In this document: positions 54,901-64,000 of the stretch, piece after piece
How the letters are laid out: every line of letters begins with the position of its first letter
Position numbering within the stretch: the stretch's first letter is position 1
DNA from: Motacilla alba alba
Lineage: Eukaryota; Chordata; Aves; Passeriformes; Motacillidae
Reading direction: 5' to 3'
Assembly (NCBI RefSeq): GCF_015832195.1
Contig: NC_052021.1
Span: 26,022,286-26,086,285 of the forward strand
DNA length: 64,000 bases
Notes under the pieces: model-generated
What the model was told of the DNA's origin: nothing
Seen by the model: the letters and a program-made list of their open reading frames with translations, nothing else
Databases searched by the model: none
Program-made: the position numbers and the translations under genes

Positions 54901-56346
54901 AAAAAGATGTTTCAGTAACACAGTAACCATCTTTCTGAACAGACAAAAAGCTGTTTAGTTGGGACACTGATGCATCTAACCCACTCTTACAGCTGTTTGC
55001 TTAGTTGGCATATATCAAGTCTGCAAAACATTATGTCATTTTCAAGGTGGAACATACGGATAGCAAACCTTTTGGGGACGAAAGTGTAAAGATCTTCCCC
55101 ATTCTGTGCAGAAAGCTTTTATTAAAAAGTTTGCAAGTTGTCCTTTCACATCAATGATCTCTGCATATCAAAGCCGAGGTCGTGTTGGTATCGGAAATAT
55201 CATCCCATATGGGTTTTGCTGTGCATTTTAAAAATATAAAAATATACACATGCTTTTAACAGTGTACAACAGAGCACATTCAGATGATCTATAAAGTGCC
55301 TTGTGGGCACAAAGCCTTTGCAGTTTAAAAGGAATTCTAAAGATCACTGTTTGGAGGCACTACTTGTGTTTTGGTTTTGAAGCCCCAATTTATTACGGTT
55401 ATTTCCATACAGAGCAGTGGTCACTGAACCTTGCACTGGGTAGTTTTATATATTTTCACACCTGATGGCTAAAGCAATCCACAACAGAAATGAAGCAGCA
55501 TCCTCCACTCTCATGACAGATTTTAATAGCACTGCTGGGATTTGCTATATGCCAATGTGTCTTTGTATGAACAAGACTCTAAAAGACCACTCATGCATTT
55601 AAAATTAGGCTAGTGGCCTTCCTGTCACCAAACCACATCCCAAGGACCAGAAATGGGTTTCAGCTGTTAGCAACACACTATGTTCTTGTGACAAATGAAA
55701 AACACAACTCTTTCTTATGTAGAAACACAATCAGGAGTCAGATGCACAAGGAATTCAGAACTACACTCCAAAGCTTGTAACACTGCAAATGCATTTAATG
55801 AGTAAGCAGGTTCTGGATCAAGTTATTTGAGAACTCAGTAAGAACATCATGGTGAGCTAAACCATGAGGCTTCAGCATTACTAAAAGCAACCAAAAATAA
55901 TGACTTTGAGAAGTTCTTCAGGGAAAAAAAATTAAAACCCAGCACACAGTAAAGACAGCACTGGCATATCTTTCACCTCTCTGGCCAAAGTTGATAGAAA
56001 AAGAGTTTGCTGTATAAATTAGTACATCATTTTTAGTAATCAAAAAATATACTTAAAATAGGCCACACTTTGGGTTTTTCCAAACTAAGCCTACCATGAC
56101 TATATCAAGCTATGTGGAATGAAAGTAACTAGCCCACCAAGTGTGTTTTTGTTGCAGGACAAATATTTAGGAAAGCTAAAACACTTGTAAAAGACCCTGA
56201 TGTTTCACCTACCCTCAAGTTCTCACCTGTAAGTCTTTCTTCAGTTTCAGTAAATCCTCATTGTCTGCATTGCCAGATAAGGCAGCCTCGACTTGCTGGA
56301 GCTGAGCTTTGTAGCTGGCCAACTGCTTAGCAAGGTCTTCCGACAT
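48848..56346 (-). CDS. SMNDC1: SMNDC1 (SPF30), survival motor neuron domain-containing splicing factor (complete)
   Basis: SMNDC1/SPF30 is a nuclear spliceosome-assembly factor needed for joining of the tri-snRNP to the pre-spliceosome. Its Tudor domain binds symmetrically dimethylated arginine tails of Sm proteins. Exons on the - strand are 56346-56227, 52865-52723, 50900-50739, 49923-49770 and 48985-48848. Joined, they give 238 residues, the usual vertebrate length. The order is an N-terminal coiled helix (1-40), a serine-rich linker, the Tudor domain (about 72-132) with cage residues W83, Y90, F108, Y111 and N113, a Lys-rich coiled segment (about 143-190) and a conserved tail ending NVRHLMPQ. 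All junctions are GT-AG and phase-consistent, and no break is seen. The gene lies tail-to-tail with MXI1, as in other vertebrates. Confidence 0.98.
48986..49769 (-). other. SMNDC1: SMNDC1 intron (784 bp)
   Basis: The donor is GTTTGT after CAG, weak at positions +3 to +5, and the acceptor is TTTCCAG. No repeat or RNA gene was recognised. Confidence 0.95.
49770..49923 (-). CDS. SMNDC1: SMNDC1 exon: Lys/Glu-rich coiled segment
   Basis: This 154-nt exon follows TTCTCCAG. It encodes KKEMIAQQREYKKKKALKK and RIKELEQEREDQKVKWQQF, ending in NKKGQ. It is predicted to be helical, and its basic runs could serve as a nuclear localisation signal. Confidence 0.98.
49924..50738 (-). other. SMNDC1: SMNDC1 intron (815 bp)
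   Basis: Donor GTGAGT, acceptor CTCCAG preceded by a T-rich tract. No further feature was seen. Confidence 0.95.
50739..50900 (-). CDS. SMNDC1: SMNDC1 exon: C-terminal two thirds of Tudor domain
   Basis: It encodes CYEAEIEEIDEENGTAAVTF followed by AGYGNAEVTPLFNLKP and the linker VEEGRKAKEDSGNKPMS. It holds four of the five aromatic-cage positions (Y90, F108, Y111, N113), all intact, so methylarginine binding is expected to be kept. Confidence 0.98.
50901..52722 (-). other. SMNDC1: SMNDC1 intron (1822 bp)
   Basis: Donor GTAAGT, acceptor TTTACAG. It is AT-rich with short homopolymer runs and no recognised element. Confidence 0.95.
52723..52865 (-). CDS. SMNDC1: SMNDC1 exon: linker and start of Tudor domain
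   Basis: This 143-nt exon encodes EVIELTKDLLSTQPSETLAS, a Ser-rich linker, and then HSWKVGDRCMAIWSEDG, the first strands of the Tudor barrel including cage residue W83. It ends two bases into a Gln codon. Confidence 0.98.
52866..56226 (-). other. SMNDC1: SMNDC1 intron (3361 bp)
   Basis: Donor GTGAGA, acceptor TTTTTTAG. It is the largest intron of the gene. I saw no interspersed repeat, RNA gene or additional coding exon in it. Confidence 0.95.
56227..56346 (-). CDS. SMNDC1: SMNDC1 first coding exon
   Basis: It encodes MSEDLAKQLASYKAQLQQVE and on to LLKLKKDLQ, 40 codons in phase 0. The ATG is at 56346-56344 and is preceded directly by the acceptor sequence CCTTGTAG. The start codon is therefore the first triplet of the exon and the whole leader must come from the upstream noncoding exon. 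The start matches the family N-terminus exactly in length. Confidence 0.98.
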
Positions 56347-56952
56347 CTACAAGGAACACACACACATACAGACCCCACATCAAAACAACGGCTTTGCTGC
56401 TTTTTAATCACGCCTTGTGGTCCAAGTGAGGTGAAACGACAACAAAACAAAGCTGTTACTAACGTGTTAGGAACACGGCTCATTAAGTTTCAACATGAGT
56501 ATTTGTTCAGCAATTTGACTATGGATACCCGCTCATCTAATATTTGTGCAGTGCCGGCTGCTCTCAGGAGAGTTCTGAAGAACGGTGGGCTGGCACACGT
56601 GCCCGTGCCCGGGGTACGCGCACGGCTCACGGCGTGCGAGCGGCGGGGCCTTGAGCAAGCCCCGCAACTCCCCGGCTCCTTAGAAAATGTCCCGGCAAAC
56701 CCCGGCACTGCGGTGTGTGCCCTCCGGGCGCCGCACACGGCGAGCCTCAGCGCCGAAATCCCCTGTGGCCTCCGGGAACCGGCGCTGCCGGGCTCCCGTG
56801 GCCGCGGAGCGGCGGGAGAGCACACGGGCCTGGGCCTGCCGCTGGCGCGGGCCTTTCCCAGGCCCAGGCCGGGCCCAGCCCAGGCCCAGGGCCGCTCGGA
56901 GCGGGCAGGGGCTGAGCGCGCGGGGCCGGCGGGGCCCATCCGGCGGTCTCAC
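56347..56952 (-). other. SMNDC1: SMNDC1 first intron (606 bp, half CpG island)
   Basis: Donor GTGAGA on the - strand at 56952-56947, acceptor CCTTGTAG. The promoter-proximal half (from about 56570) is CpG-rich and continues the promoter island. This causes long open frames in several phases on both strands, which are not evidence of protein coding. Confidence 0.8.
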
Positions 56953-57090
56953 CTCGGCGGTGCGGGGTGCGGGCCGTGCCCGGGCCGGGGGCGCCGCTCG
57001 GGTCCCGTCAGGCCGCGGCCGCTGCGCTCCGGCTCCTGCCGCTGCCGGGGCTGGGGGGGCCAGGGGCGGGGCCTCGGCCGGCGCGCGCCG
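56953..57090 (-). other. SMNDC1: SMNDC1 noncoding first exon (5' end uncertain)
   Basis: The 3' edge is set by the donor CCGAG/GTGAGA. The leader then joins CGCCGAG to ATG, which places a purine at -3. There is no ATG on the gene strand in the first 200 bases upstream of this donor, consistent with a clean leader. The transcription start is a guess, because the region is TATA-less and GC-rich. Confidence 0.6.
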
Positions 57091-57230
57091 GCGCTCGCGA
57101 GAGCGGTCACGTGTGCAACCGGTCCGCCAGCGCGTCACGCGGCCCGCGGGTCACGTGGCGGGAAGCTCCGCCCACATGCTCGCGAGGGGGCGGGGCCGCG
57201 GCTGAGGGGCCGGCTGGAGGCGGGGGGGGC
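57062..57230 (-). promoter_or_regulatory. SMNDC1: SMNDC1 CpG-island promoter with E-box and CTCGCGAG pairs
   Basis: Motifs on the + strand, in order, are a GC box (57063-57071), CTCGCGAG (57094-57101), CACGTG (57108-57113), CACGTG (57152-57157), an inverted GC box CTCCGCCC (about 57166-57173), CTCGCGAG (57179-57186) and a GC box (57187-57195). CACGTG is bound by MYC/MAX/MXD and USF factors. CTCGCGAG is the core of the TCTCGCGAGA element bound by BANP at housekeeping CpG-island promoters. Such TATA-less promoters fit a constitutive splicing factor. Binding has not been shown here. Confidence 0.75.
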
Positions 57231-57433
57231 GGCTCCGGGAATTTAAAATTCTGCTTTGCCGCTCCCTGAGTCTCGGCTCCGGGAATTTAAAATTCCTGCT
57301 TTGCCGCTCCCTGAGTCTCGGCTCTCGGAACCACGGCGGCTTTGTGCTTCGGAGCACGGCTCTCGGAACCACGGCGGCTTTGTGCTTCGGAGCACCGGCT
57401 CCCGGAAGCACGGCGGCTCTGTGCTTCGGAGCA
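57230..57433. repeat. Composite tandem repeat (two A units, three B units)
   Basis: The A unit (44-45 bp, 57230-57273 and 57274-57318) starts CGGCTCCGGGAATTTAAAAT and ends CCCTGAGTCT. The B unit (38 bp, 57319-57356, 57357-57394 and 57396-57433) contains CGGCTCTCGGAACCACGGCG and ends TTCGGAGCA. Every unit starts CGGCTC, so both types appear to share an ancestral start. The copies are nearly identical, so the expansion is recent. It directly abuts the SMNDC1 promoter on its upstream side. It has no stop codons in some frames, which produces open frames without known protein similarity. Confidence 0.9.
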
Positions 57434-58511
57434 CACGCTGCTGCACGGAAGCAGGAGTCCCTGACCCTGCCTGGACCCAGGGGCTTTGCTCTCTCACATC
57501 TTTGTTCCTGACAATATCAAGTACTGCAACACCCTCAGGCTACTTACATGATCATCAGAACCACGCAAAACTTACTACCAAACAACCTAGAAGAGAGAAA
57601 GTTTCAATATTCGTCCTGCAACAGGAGAGGGAAAAGGATAAAAGCTCAGTGGCTTCTTCAAGCCTGTCACAGGAAAAAAAAATATATATTTCTGGTGGAA
57701 ACCCAGTGATTAATTTGGCTGTGAGCCAGGCAAATGAAGCAGATGCCCAAAAATTTTCTTCATATTAGCAGGAGGATCAGTGTCTCCCGCAAACATCCTG
57801 CCCCTCATGGTCACAGGCACATGGTGCTGCACAGGAACTGACTTCACTCATTGGATTTGTTTAGGTATTATGAGGAAAATATATCTGCTGTGATCTCTGG
57901 CACCTGGTATATATCCTCCGAGGATATCCTGACCCGAATGAAGCACGTTTCTTTATCTTGGTGTATGATTTGATAATTAAAATGCAGAAATTACTGGACA
58001 GTGTTCAGAGTCGATTGATGAGACCAAGTGTAACAATGAAAATTGCAACAGCAACCTTCTTTTGGTGCTTTCATTTTTATGCAATAATAAACTAGAAATA
58101 GTTAAGGAAACATTTTCTGATAAGACTTTGTGGACAGATCAGCAGTTGTTGAAATACACACAAATTTTTTGATACAGAGCAATCCTAATGACTTTGTGAG
58201 TATAGCTATTCATTAAAATGGGCATTAGTACAATCAATTTCAACTTCACACTTCAGGACAAGAAATCTATGCTGTGTCTGTAGGATTGAGAGGGACCGAG
58301 AAGGCATCCGCTGTCCAGCTATCTCCAAAGGCAGCAACAGCAAACAGGAGAACACTCCTGTGATTGCATCAGCAGGAGTAAGCATAAAGAGGCATTTTAT
58401 TTCTATAAAAGGTTTGGTGAGAGTTAATACTGAAGTAGATTTATGGTTGTATAGTAGAGTATGGAGTTTTATGTGGTCTGCAGACATCTAAAAAGAGGCA
58501 CTAACATTATA

Positions 58512-58512
<1 letters not shown>

Positions 58513-58553
<41 letters not shown>
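58513..58553. repeat. AT dinucleotide microsatellite
   Basis: About 20 uninterrupted TA copies, followed by a short related stretch TGCTATATATAGG. It is likely length-variable. Confidence 0.98.
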
Positions 58554-58555
<2 letters not shown>

Positions 58556-59019
58556 TATATATAGGAAAATGACCCAGATCTTGGAACAACTGATCTTTAA
58601 TTCTTACAAATTAAAAATTCTCATAATTGTGTCCTTAACACTGGATTTATCTTCACCTAAAAATAGAGACCTTTTTTCTGTCTTTGACTAAAGAAGCTCT
58701 TTTATACTATATTGAGGAAAAACAGTGCAAGGAGGACGTCTTCCTGCTGTCTTACAGGTTGTAGTTTTGTTTTTTTTTTTTAATGTAGTTTTCGTTCATT
58801 AAATGTTTGCTGCTTGGACGGATATGTACATCGTAACACATTAGCATTACTTATCCCAATACGTATAACTTAGCAACAGAAAAAAAAAAAAAAGGCAACT
58901 TAATTGCCTTTTACCAAAGGCAAACTCTGTTGCCATTAGCATTGGGGCTTTCAGCTGCGATTCCCAGTGGAAGCTTCCCGACTGACCTGGCTGTGCTTGA
59001 GGAACAACGAGGTAAACGT

Positions 59020-59330
59020 GGTGTACCTGGAGCCTTTGTGGCCGTGCTGGGAACGGCCCAGCTGGGTGGGAAGGCGAGGTTTGCAGTACCAGGGATGGCT
59101 GGGCATGCCTTGGAAGGAAGGGGCTGCTGCCCTCGAGGCAGAGGCGCTGGCGCGTCCCGCAGCCCGCTCGGCTCGTCCAGGAGGTGGTAGTGGTGCTGCG
59201 CAGGACGTCTGCATCGCCAGCCGTGTTCAACCGGCTGCTCGGGAAACAGCTCCGCCACGGATCCACAATTCCGCCTCTTTTTACAGACTGCTGCGCGATT
59301 TCCATGGCTAGATAATGGGAGCGTATATAG
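59020..59330. promoter_or_regulatory. Small CpG-rich patch with a TATA-like sequence
   Basis: Roughly 24 CpGs fall in about 310 bases, flanked by AT-rich DNA, with GTATATAGG at 59323-59331 on its edge. Open frames of 114 (+) and 179 (-) codons cross it but resemble no family I know. It may be a minor promoter, an enhancer or a decayed GC-rich element. Confidence 0.35.
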
Positions 59331-62300
59331 GAAGCTAGTTTTGAGGACAACTGGGACTATACAGTCTTTCGAAACACGGATGTGCTTTGGTGAATAAGTA
59401 TGATTAAATCCACAACATTCTGCGTGCCTAAACATTAAATCTTGAAGCACTTAAGGATCAGAAATCCGAGTGCTGAGCAGCCACTAATGCAGTGAAGATG
59501 TCATTATGTCAAAATGATTTAATGTCCTGTTTTTCAGCTTTGTATGGATGTGTTATTGTGCTCAGCACAGAGACCTCGCCACCAGCCAAAAGTTGGCTTC
59601 TGCAAACAAACCAGTCTGTCCTCATGACAGAAATTGCAACCCAAGTCTAGGCCAGAATGGAGACAGTGGATCTTTTTAGACTTTTCTGGTAGGCTGCCTG
59701 CATGGCAGGCATAGTTCTGTCAGTGGGGCAGTATGTCATCTTGAAAGTTATTGGTATATTAATTTGGATTAAGAAAATATTGTATTAATATTTCAGTTTT
59801 GGGGATTGTTTTCCTGAAGGTGGAGGCTTTTTTTGTTCAGTCGTCCTGTTCCTCTAAGGAAAATTTGCTTTATTTTGGGGGAGGGGATTACCATTTTCAT
59901 TATAAGCAGAACTGTCAACTTTGTCCATAGATGCAATTATGCAGTATTTCCCATTATGAGGCATTTTGTGGTTGTTGCTTCTGCAAAATTTATTTCTATG
60001 GCTTGATTTTGGTTTTTTTCTACCCTGGCTGTTTGAGTCTGGCTGAACTTAGCAGTTCAAAGCTTGGCTCTTATAAAACCAAGTTATAGAAAGAAATTCT
60101 GCTTTCCCAGGCGCTTGATCAAAATACACACACTGGTGAGAGGTTCAAGTGCCTCTTTGCTTTAAAGCGTGGGCTGAACATTTCTCGGGGAATTTCACAT
60201 TTCTCATGTGTTTTGAGTCTCCATTTTTTGCCATTTTACTCTCCTGAAACTTGGCCTAATTGTCAGATTTTTTAATGCCCTCTTACACAGAAGTTTGTGT
60301 GGAAGGGAAGTTGGGTAGCTTGTGCATTCCTGAAGATAATTTGACTTTTTGCAGCCCAGGTAATCAGTACAAATTGTGGTGCTAAGCAAAGAAACTGAGA
60401 GTTCAAATATGTTCTGTCCTCTGAATTACAGCAGAAATTATTTCCATTGGTGAAAAAGGCACGGTGACTAAAACTGAGGAGGAAAAGTGAATCAGAACTC
60501 AATGAAGAATAAGATCCAGGGTGGGGCAGCATGGGGATAAGAAGAAAATATCAGAATTAGGAAGAATGGACTGAAAACTTGCATCCTTTATGATGTCATC
60601 CTCTTCAGAGGGGTTTGAGGCTCTTGGATTTCCATTCTTTTGCAACTGACAGCTTGTGGGAATGCCAGCTTACGTGGGAAATGACAGCCCGCCAGTGTGA
60701 TCGTTTACTGGCACAAGCAGCAGGTCCCTTTGCTGGGTCTTGATCCGGCCTACACAGCACAGACTGTCAGATGGGATTTGCAGCTTTGTGTGAGCCTTCG
60801 TTGGGAGCAATATTCCAAGTCTTTCTCTGAGTCACTGTGCCATCTGTGTCAGGAAGGGTAAGCCCTGGAGGCCTGGGCATTGCAGGAGAAGGCAGCTGGA
60901 TGTGCTGGTTCTTCTTCTTGGGGTGCCAGGAATTGTGTTCCTGAGACTCCTTACGTCCAGAAGGTGTTTGAGTGGCAGGAATACTGAGAAGATAAGGGAA
61001 GTTTGGAAAGTAGGGAGCAAGGGCCAATGCAGGGGGTAGAGGAGCCTGGGAGGGTTAGGAGAAGAGCTGAAGCAGCAAGCCAGCAGTGTGGGAGGTTTGG
61101 GAAGCAGGAACTTGAGGTTAATATGGGAACAGCGTGGGGGTATTTTGGTTAGCGTGTGGGGCGGGACCTGGGAAGTAAGGAACAAGATGAACTGCTGGGA
61201 TGGATTGTGGGGCTGCTGCGGGGGAGAGGAGACCCAAGTCCTGCACAGTGAGGGCAGACAAACAGGAGGGTACTGTATGCACAGGGAGAGGGCGGCTTGT
61301 AAAGAGCACATCAAAGAGAGGGGAGGGGATAGGAGGTGCGGCTGACAGCAGTGATGACTGTGTGTGTTTTCCCCAGGACAGGGCTGGTGCCAGCTGCGTG
61401 CCACGCTCTGGCTGGGGTTTGTGGCAGCTGGTCAGCAGCCGCCCACCACGAGCTGTGTGGCCTCTGGGTGCTGGAGAGCTGCTCTGCTGTGGCCCACAGC
61501 TGCAGCTCCATGCCAGCAGTCAGTCCTTGGTGGTCTCCCCCACAGGAGCTGTACGGGCCTGGTCTGAGCACTGTTCAGAACACAGGATTTACAGGAACCA
61601 GGAATGTGCAGTTAAAAATAGCCAGCTGTTTGTGAGTCCTGCATTGCTGTTTGCTGAATTTTAAAGGAAAGTGAGCTGAAAGAAGAGGACGAGAGCCTTG
61701 CAAGAGGGCTACTGAATAGCCCTGTAAAGAACTGGGTCTATTCTCCTGTGTAGGAGTATCTACATATTGTGAATGATGTAGATCTGTGTATGGAATAAAA
61801 GCTAAGAGTGTAACTTAGAGCTGATTGCCCCATGGGACTTGTAGTTGGCAACAGACCGCAAAAGCTCCGATTCATCTGGAGGTAACTTCGCTACCACAGA
61901 GGCATGGTTAGATTGCTTTTAGGAGCTGTCTTACATTCCTAGGTTTTCAAAGTTCATAGCATCTTGGCTTGGAAGAGCTGCCACTTCTGATCAGTGTTAC
62001 TTAGGCAATATGAGTAGGTTTGGGGGCCGTCAAAAATAGGAAGAGATTTGAAACAGTGTTACTTATTTATAAAGAGGGTTTTGATTATTTTCTGCCTCTT
62101 CTGAAGTTAACATCAAAATTTTAATTAGTCACATGGACAACTTTGGACCTCTGTACTTGTTTCTTTGCCCTCCTTTAGAACAAGGGTAATACAGATACCT
62201 TATGTTGTAGAAATGAACAATTAAAAAATGCTGCCACATAGTAGTGATGAATACCAAATGAAATCTGGTGAGAAAATGAAGAATTCTCTTTCTAAAATAG

Positions 62301-63221
62301 AATTCAAGGAGTCCATGGCAAATAGGGAGATCTACTGATGCAGAAACAGATGGTGATTAGCTGGCATCAGAGCAGTGTCAAGGACTGTTGTGGTCTGGCT
62401 TTCTCATGCCACATTGTACTTCCATCCTGTGAACCTAGAAATTGCCAGCAGTTAACATTTTTGTTTCTGAACTATGATAAGTTTATTTTTGCTAACTGTA
62501 GTGTACATGAACCTTTAAAAAGGTTAACTATGCCATAGTAGCTGTAGAATTCACATGCACTGATGTAATATACACAACATGTACAATTTACATAAAATGC
62601 AAAATATCTGCATCACTGTTCCAAATTTTTCCATCCTTCATTCTACTGACAGACTTTCAGACACATTTTCCTGAAGTGAGAGAATTTCTGGAGCGTGCAC
62701 ACAGTGGTGAGAGATGGCATGTACCCATCCTATTGCATGAACGAACTTGTTAAACATTCCTTCTACATCATGTTAGTCACTACTTGAGCAGCAAGACTGC
62801 TTTCATGTGGTTTAGCATCCTGTTCCTGGTAATCAGAGTTTTTGGTAATCAGAGAATGTTGTCTTACATCCTACAGCTGATCCAACACTTAGAGAAACTG
62901 GAAATCCTTCTAAAGATGTTTCATTTGAAAATGAAACTGAAGTGTCTCCTACAGAAATTGTCTTGCGTGTCATTACAGCCGTTTACAAATGAAGTCAGAT
63001 TGGATCCTTGGCCAGCAAACGGCACTTTGCAGAGGCTGCTGATAAAAGAAGAGTAGCAGATGGGCATTTAGAACTATTTTTATCGATGTTCCTACTTACA
63101 TGTCATTTGAAAGAAAAAATAGTGGAGCTACTGGTGGACATTTCTTTAAATGCTGAACTTAATATAAGCATATTGTGGTATTCATCTTAATGGGAAACCA
63201 GGACAACAGGTTGCCAAGGGT

Positions 63222-63286
63222 ATAGTAAGATATACACAATTTAGAGATATAGTAAGATATACACAATTTAGAGATACAGCAAGATT
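63222..63286. repeat. 27-bp direct tandem repeat
   Basis: Two perfect copies (63222-63248 and 63249-63275) begin ATAGTAAGATATACACAATT and end TAGAGAT. They are followed by the diverged start of a third (ACAGCAAGAT). Confidence 0.9.
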
Positions 63287-64000
63287 TGGCTTCTTGTTCA
63301 TACAGAGATCTCAACACCATGTTTGGGCTCTGGGATAATTTTTACTCATTGAATATTGGCTAAAAATCTATGGGAGGGGTTTGGTTGGATTTTTTTTTTA
63401 AATTTTCTTTCAAGTTTCATCTTGCACTGCCTAAGTGCAGTGCTGTCTACATCTTTTAGTTATGAAGAGGAAAAGGTGTAGTTACTATGTTGTGCTGTCT
63501 CATACACTGGAATGAGGATTTCCATGAGGATTTTGATTGCTTGTGCTGTGCTTCCTATGTGAGAAAGTTTCAGTTCTTCAGTGTAGTTATCAATCTGAAG
63601 TATTTCCAGAGTTTTAGATCTGCAGGAACACTTAGCACTTAGCTTAGTACTTTGTTGACTCAGGGATAGAGATGGATTCTGATTATGTCCCCTGCAATCA
63701 TGAGGATGTTTGTCCTCACCTTGGTCAATCCTATTCACATAATTTGGTAAGAGAGTGCAATATGTTCAATGGAATTTGAGCCTGTACTGTTACCAGCAGA
63801 GAGAGCTTAAACAAAAAAGCAGCCAATGTCCATGGGAACAAGGTGACATTTTCTGTCAGTGACCATTATGTGGGTATGACTTGATATTAGTGCACTATCT
63901 TTTGAATGAGGCAATGTGCCTGTAATATGAACGATTGAGATGCATATGCTTTCCTCTGAGATTTTAGTTTCATGCAGTCAGGAATGTACTGAACTGTTTC

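Larger units (their letters stand above)
57434..64000. other. Intergenic region upstream of SMNDC1
   Basis: No known protein-coding exon was recognised in these 6.6 kb. Apart from the AT microsatellite, the CpG-rich patch and the short tandem repeat listed separately, it is unremarkable AT-rich sequence. In other vertebrates the next gene on this side is DUSP5; none of its exons was seen here. Confidence 0.7.

Noticed and set aside
56293..57246. 317-codon open frame on the + strand across the SMNDC1 first intron and promoter
   Set aside because: It lies in a CpG island where stops are rare in every frame, overlaps the antisense SMNDC1 exon, is Ala/Arg/Gly/Pro-rich and resembles no family. 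It is a composition artefact.
57256..57768. 170-codon + strand frame and its minus-strand counterparts over the minisatellite
   Set aside because: The frame exists because the repeat units lack stops; the protein would be repeats of the same short peptide followed by unrelated sequence.
58847..59450. 167- and 179-codon minus-strand frames in the CpG-rich patch
   Set aside because: Two overlapping frames of equal length, Pro/Ser/Ala/Arg-rich, with no family resemblance. They are treated as chance; the patch itself is reported.

Overview
This window is ordinary nuclear DNA of a vertebrate, most likely a bird. The reasons are long introns, sparse interspersed repeats, one recognisable CR1 LINE tail (typical of birds and other archosaurs or turtles), and two split genes whose exons translate into proteins known in all vertebrates. 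The species cannot be told from the sequence.

Layout. Bases 1-39968 hold the 3' half of MXI1 (MAX-interacting repressor of the MAD/MXD family) on the + strand. Four coding exons are visible: 12995-13024 (a 30-nt microexon), 37187-37301, 38486-38657 and 39805-39968. They encode the complete bHLH-leucine zipper and the C-terminus. The first exon(s), with the SIN3-interaction domain, were not found and must lie before base 1. A 24-kb intron (13025-37186) contains a compact CpG island at about 30.72-31.04 kb that could be an internal promoter. The MXI1 3' UTR follows, with poly(A) signals near 41.58 kb and again at 42.51 kb. About 4.7 kb of intergenic DNA separates it from the convergent gene SMNDC1 (SPF30, a Tudor-domain splicing factor) on the - strand. 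All five SMNDC1 coding exons are present (56346 down to 48848) and give a complete 238-residue protein. Its 3' UTR ends near 47.28 kb, and a noncoding first exon lies in a CpG-island promoter at about 56.6-57.23 kb. From 57.23 to 57.43 kb there is a composite tandem repeat. The rest, to 64 kb, is intergenic, with an AT microsatellite, a small CpG-rich patch and a short tandem repeat.

Function. MXI1 pairs with MAX on CACGTG E-boxes and represses MYC targets. SMNDC1 acts in spliceosome assembly, its Tudor domain binding dimethylarginine tails of Sm proteins. The two genes are neighbours in other vertebrates but are not an operon. Two CACGTG boxes and two CTCGCGAG palindromes lie in the SMNDC1 promoter. 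Nothing here looks like a wholly new system. The best leads are regulatory: the intronic CpG island, the promoter motif cluster with its adjoining minisatellite, and the symmetric DNA-contact microexon.
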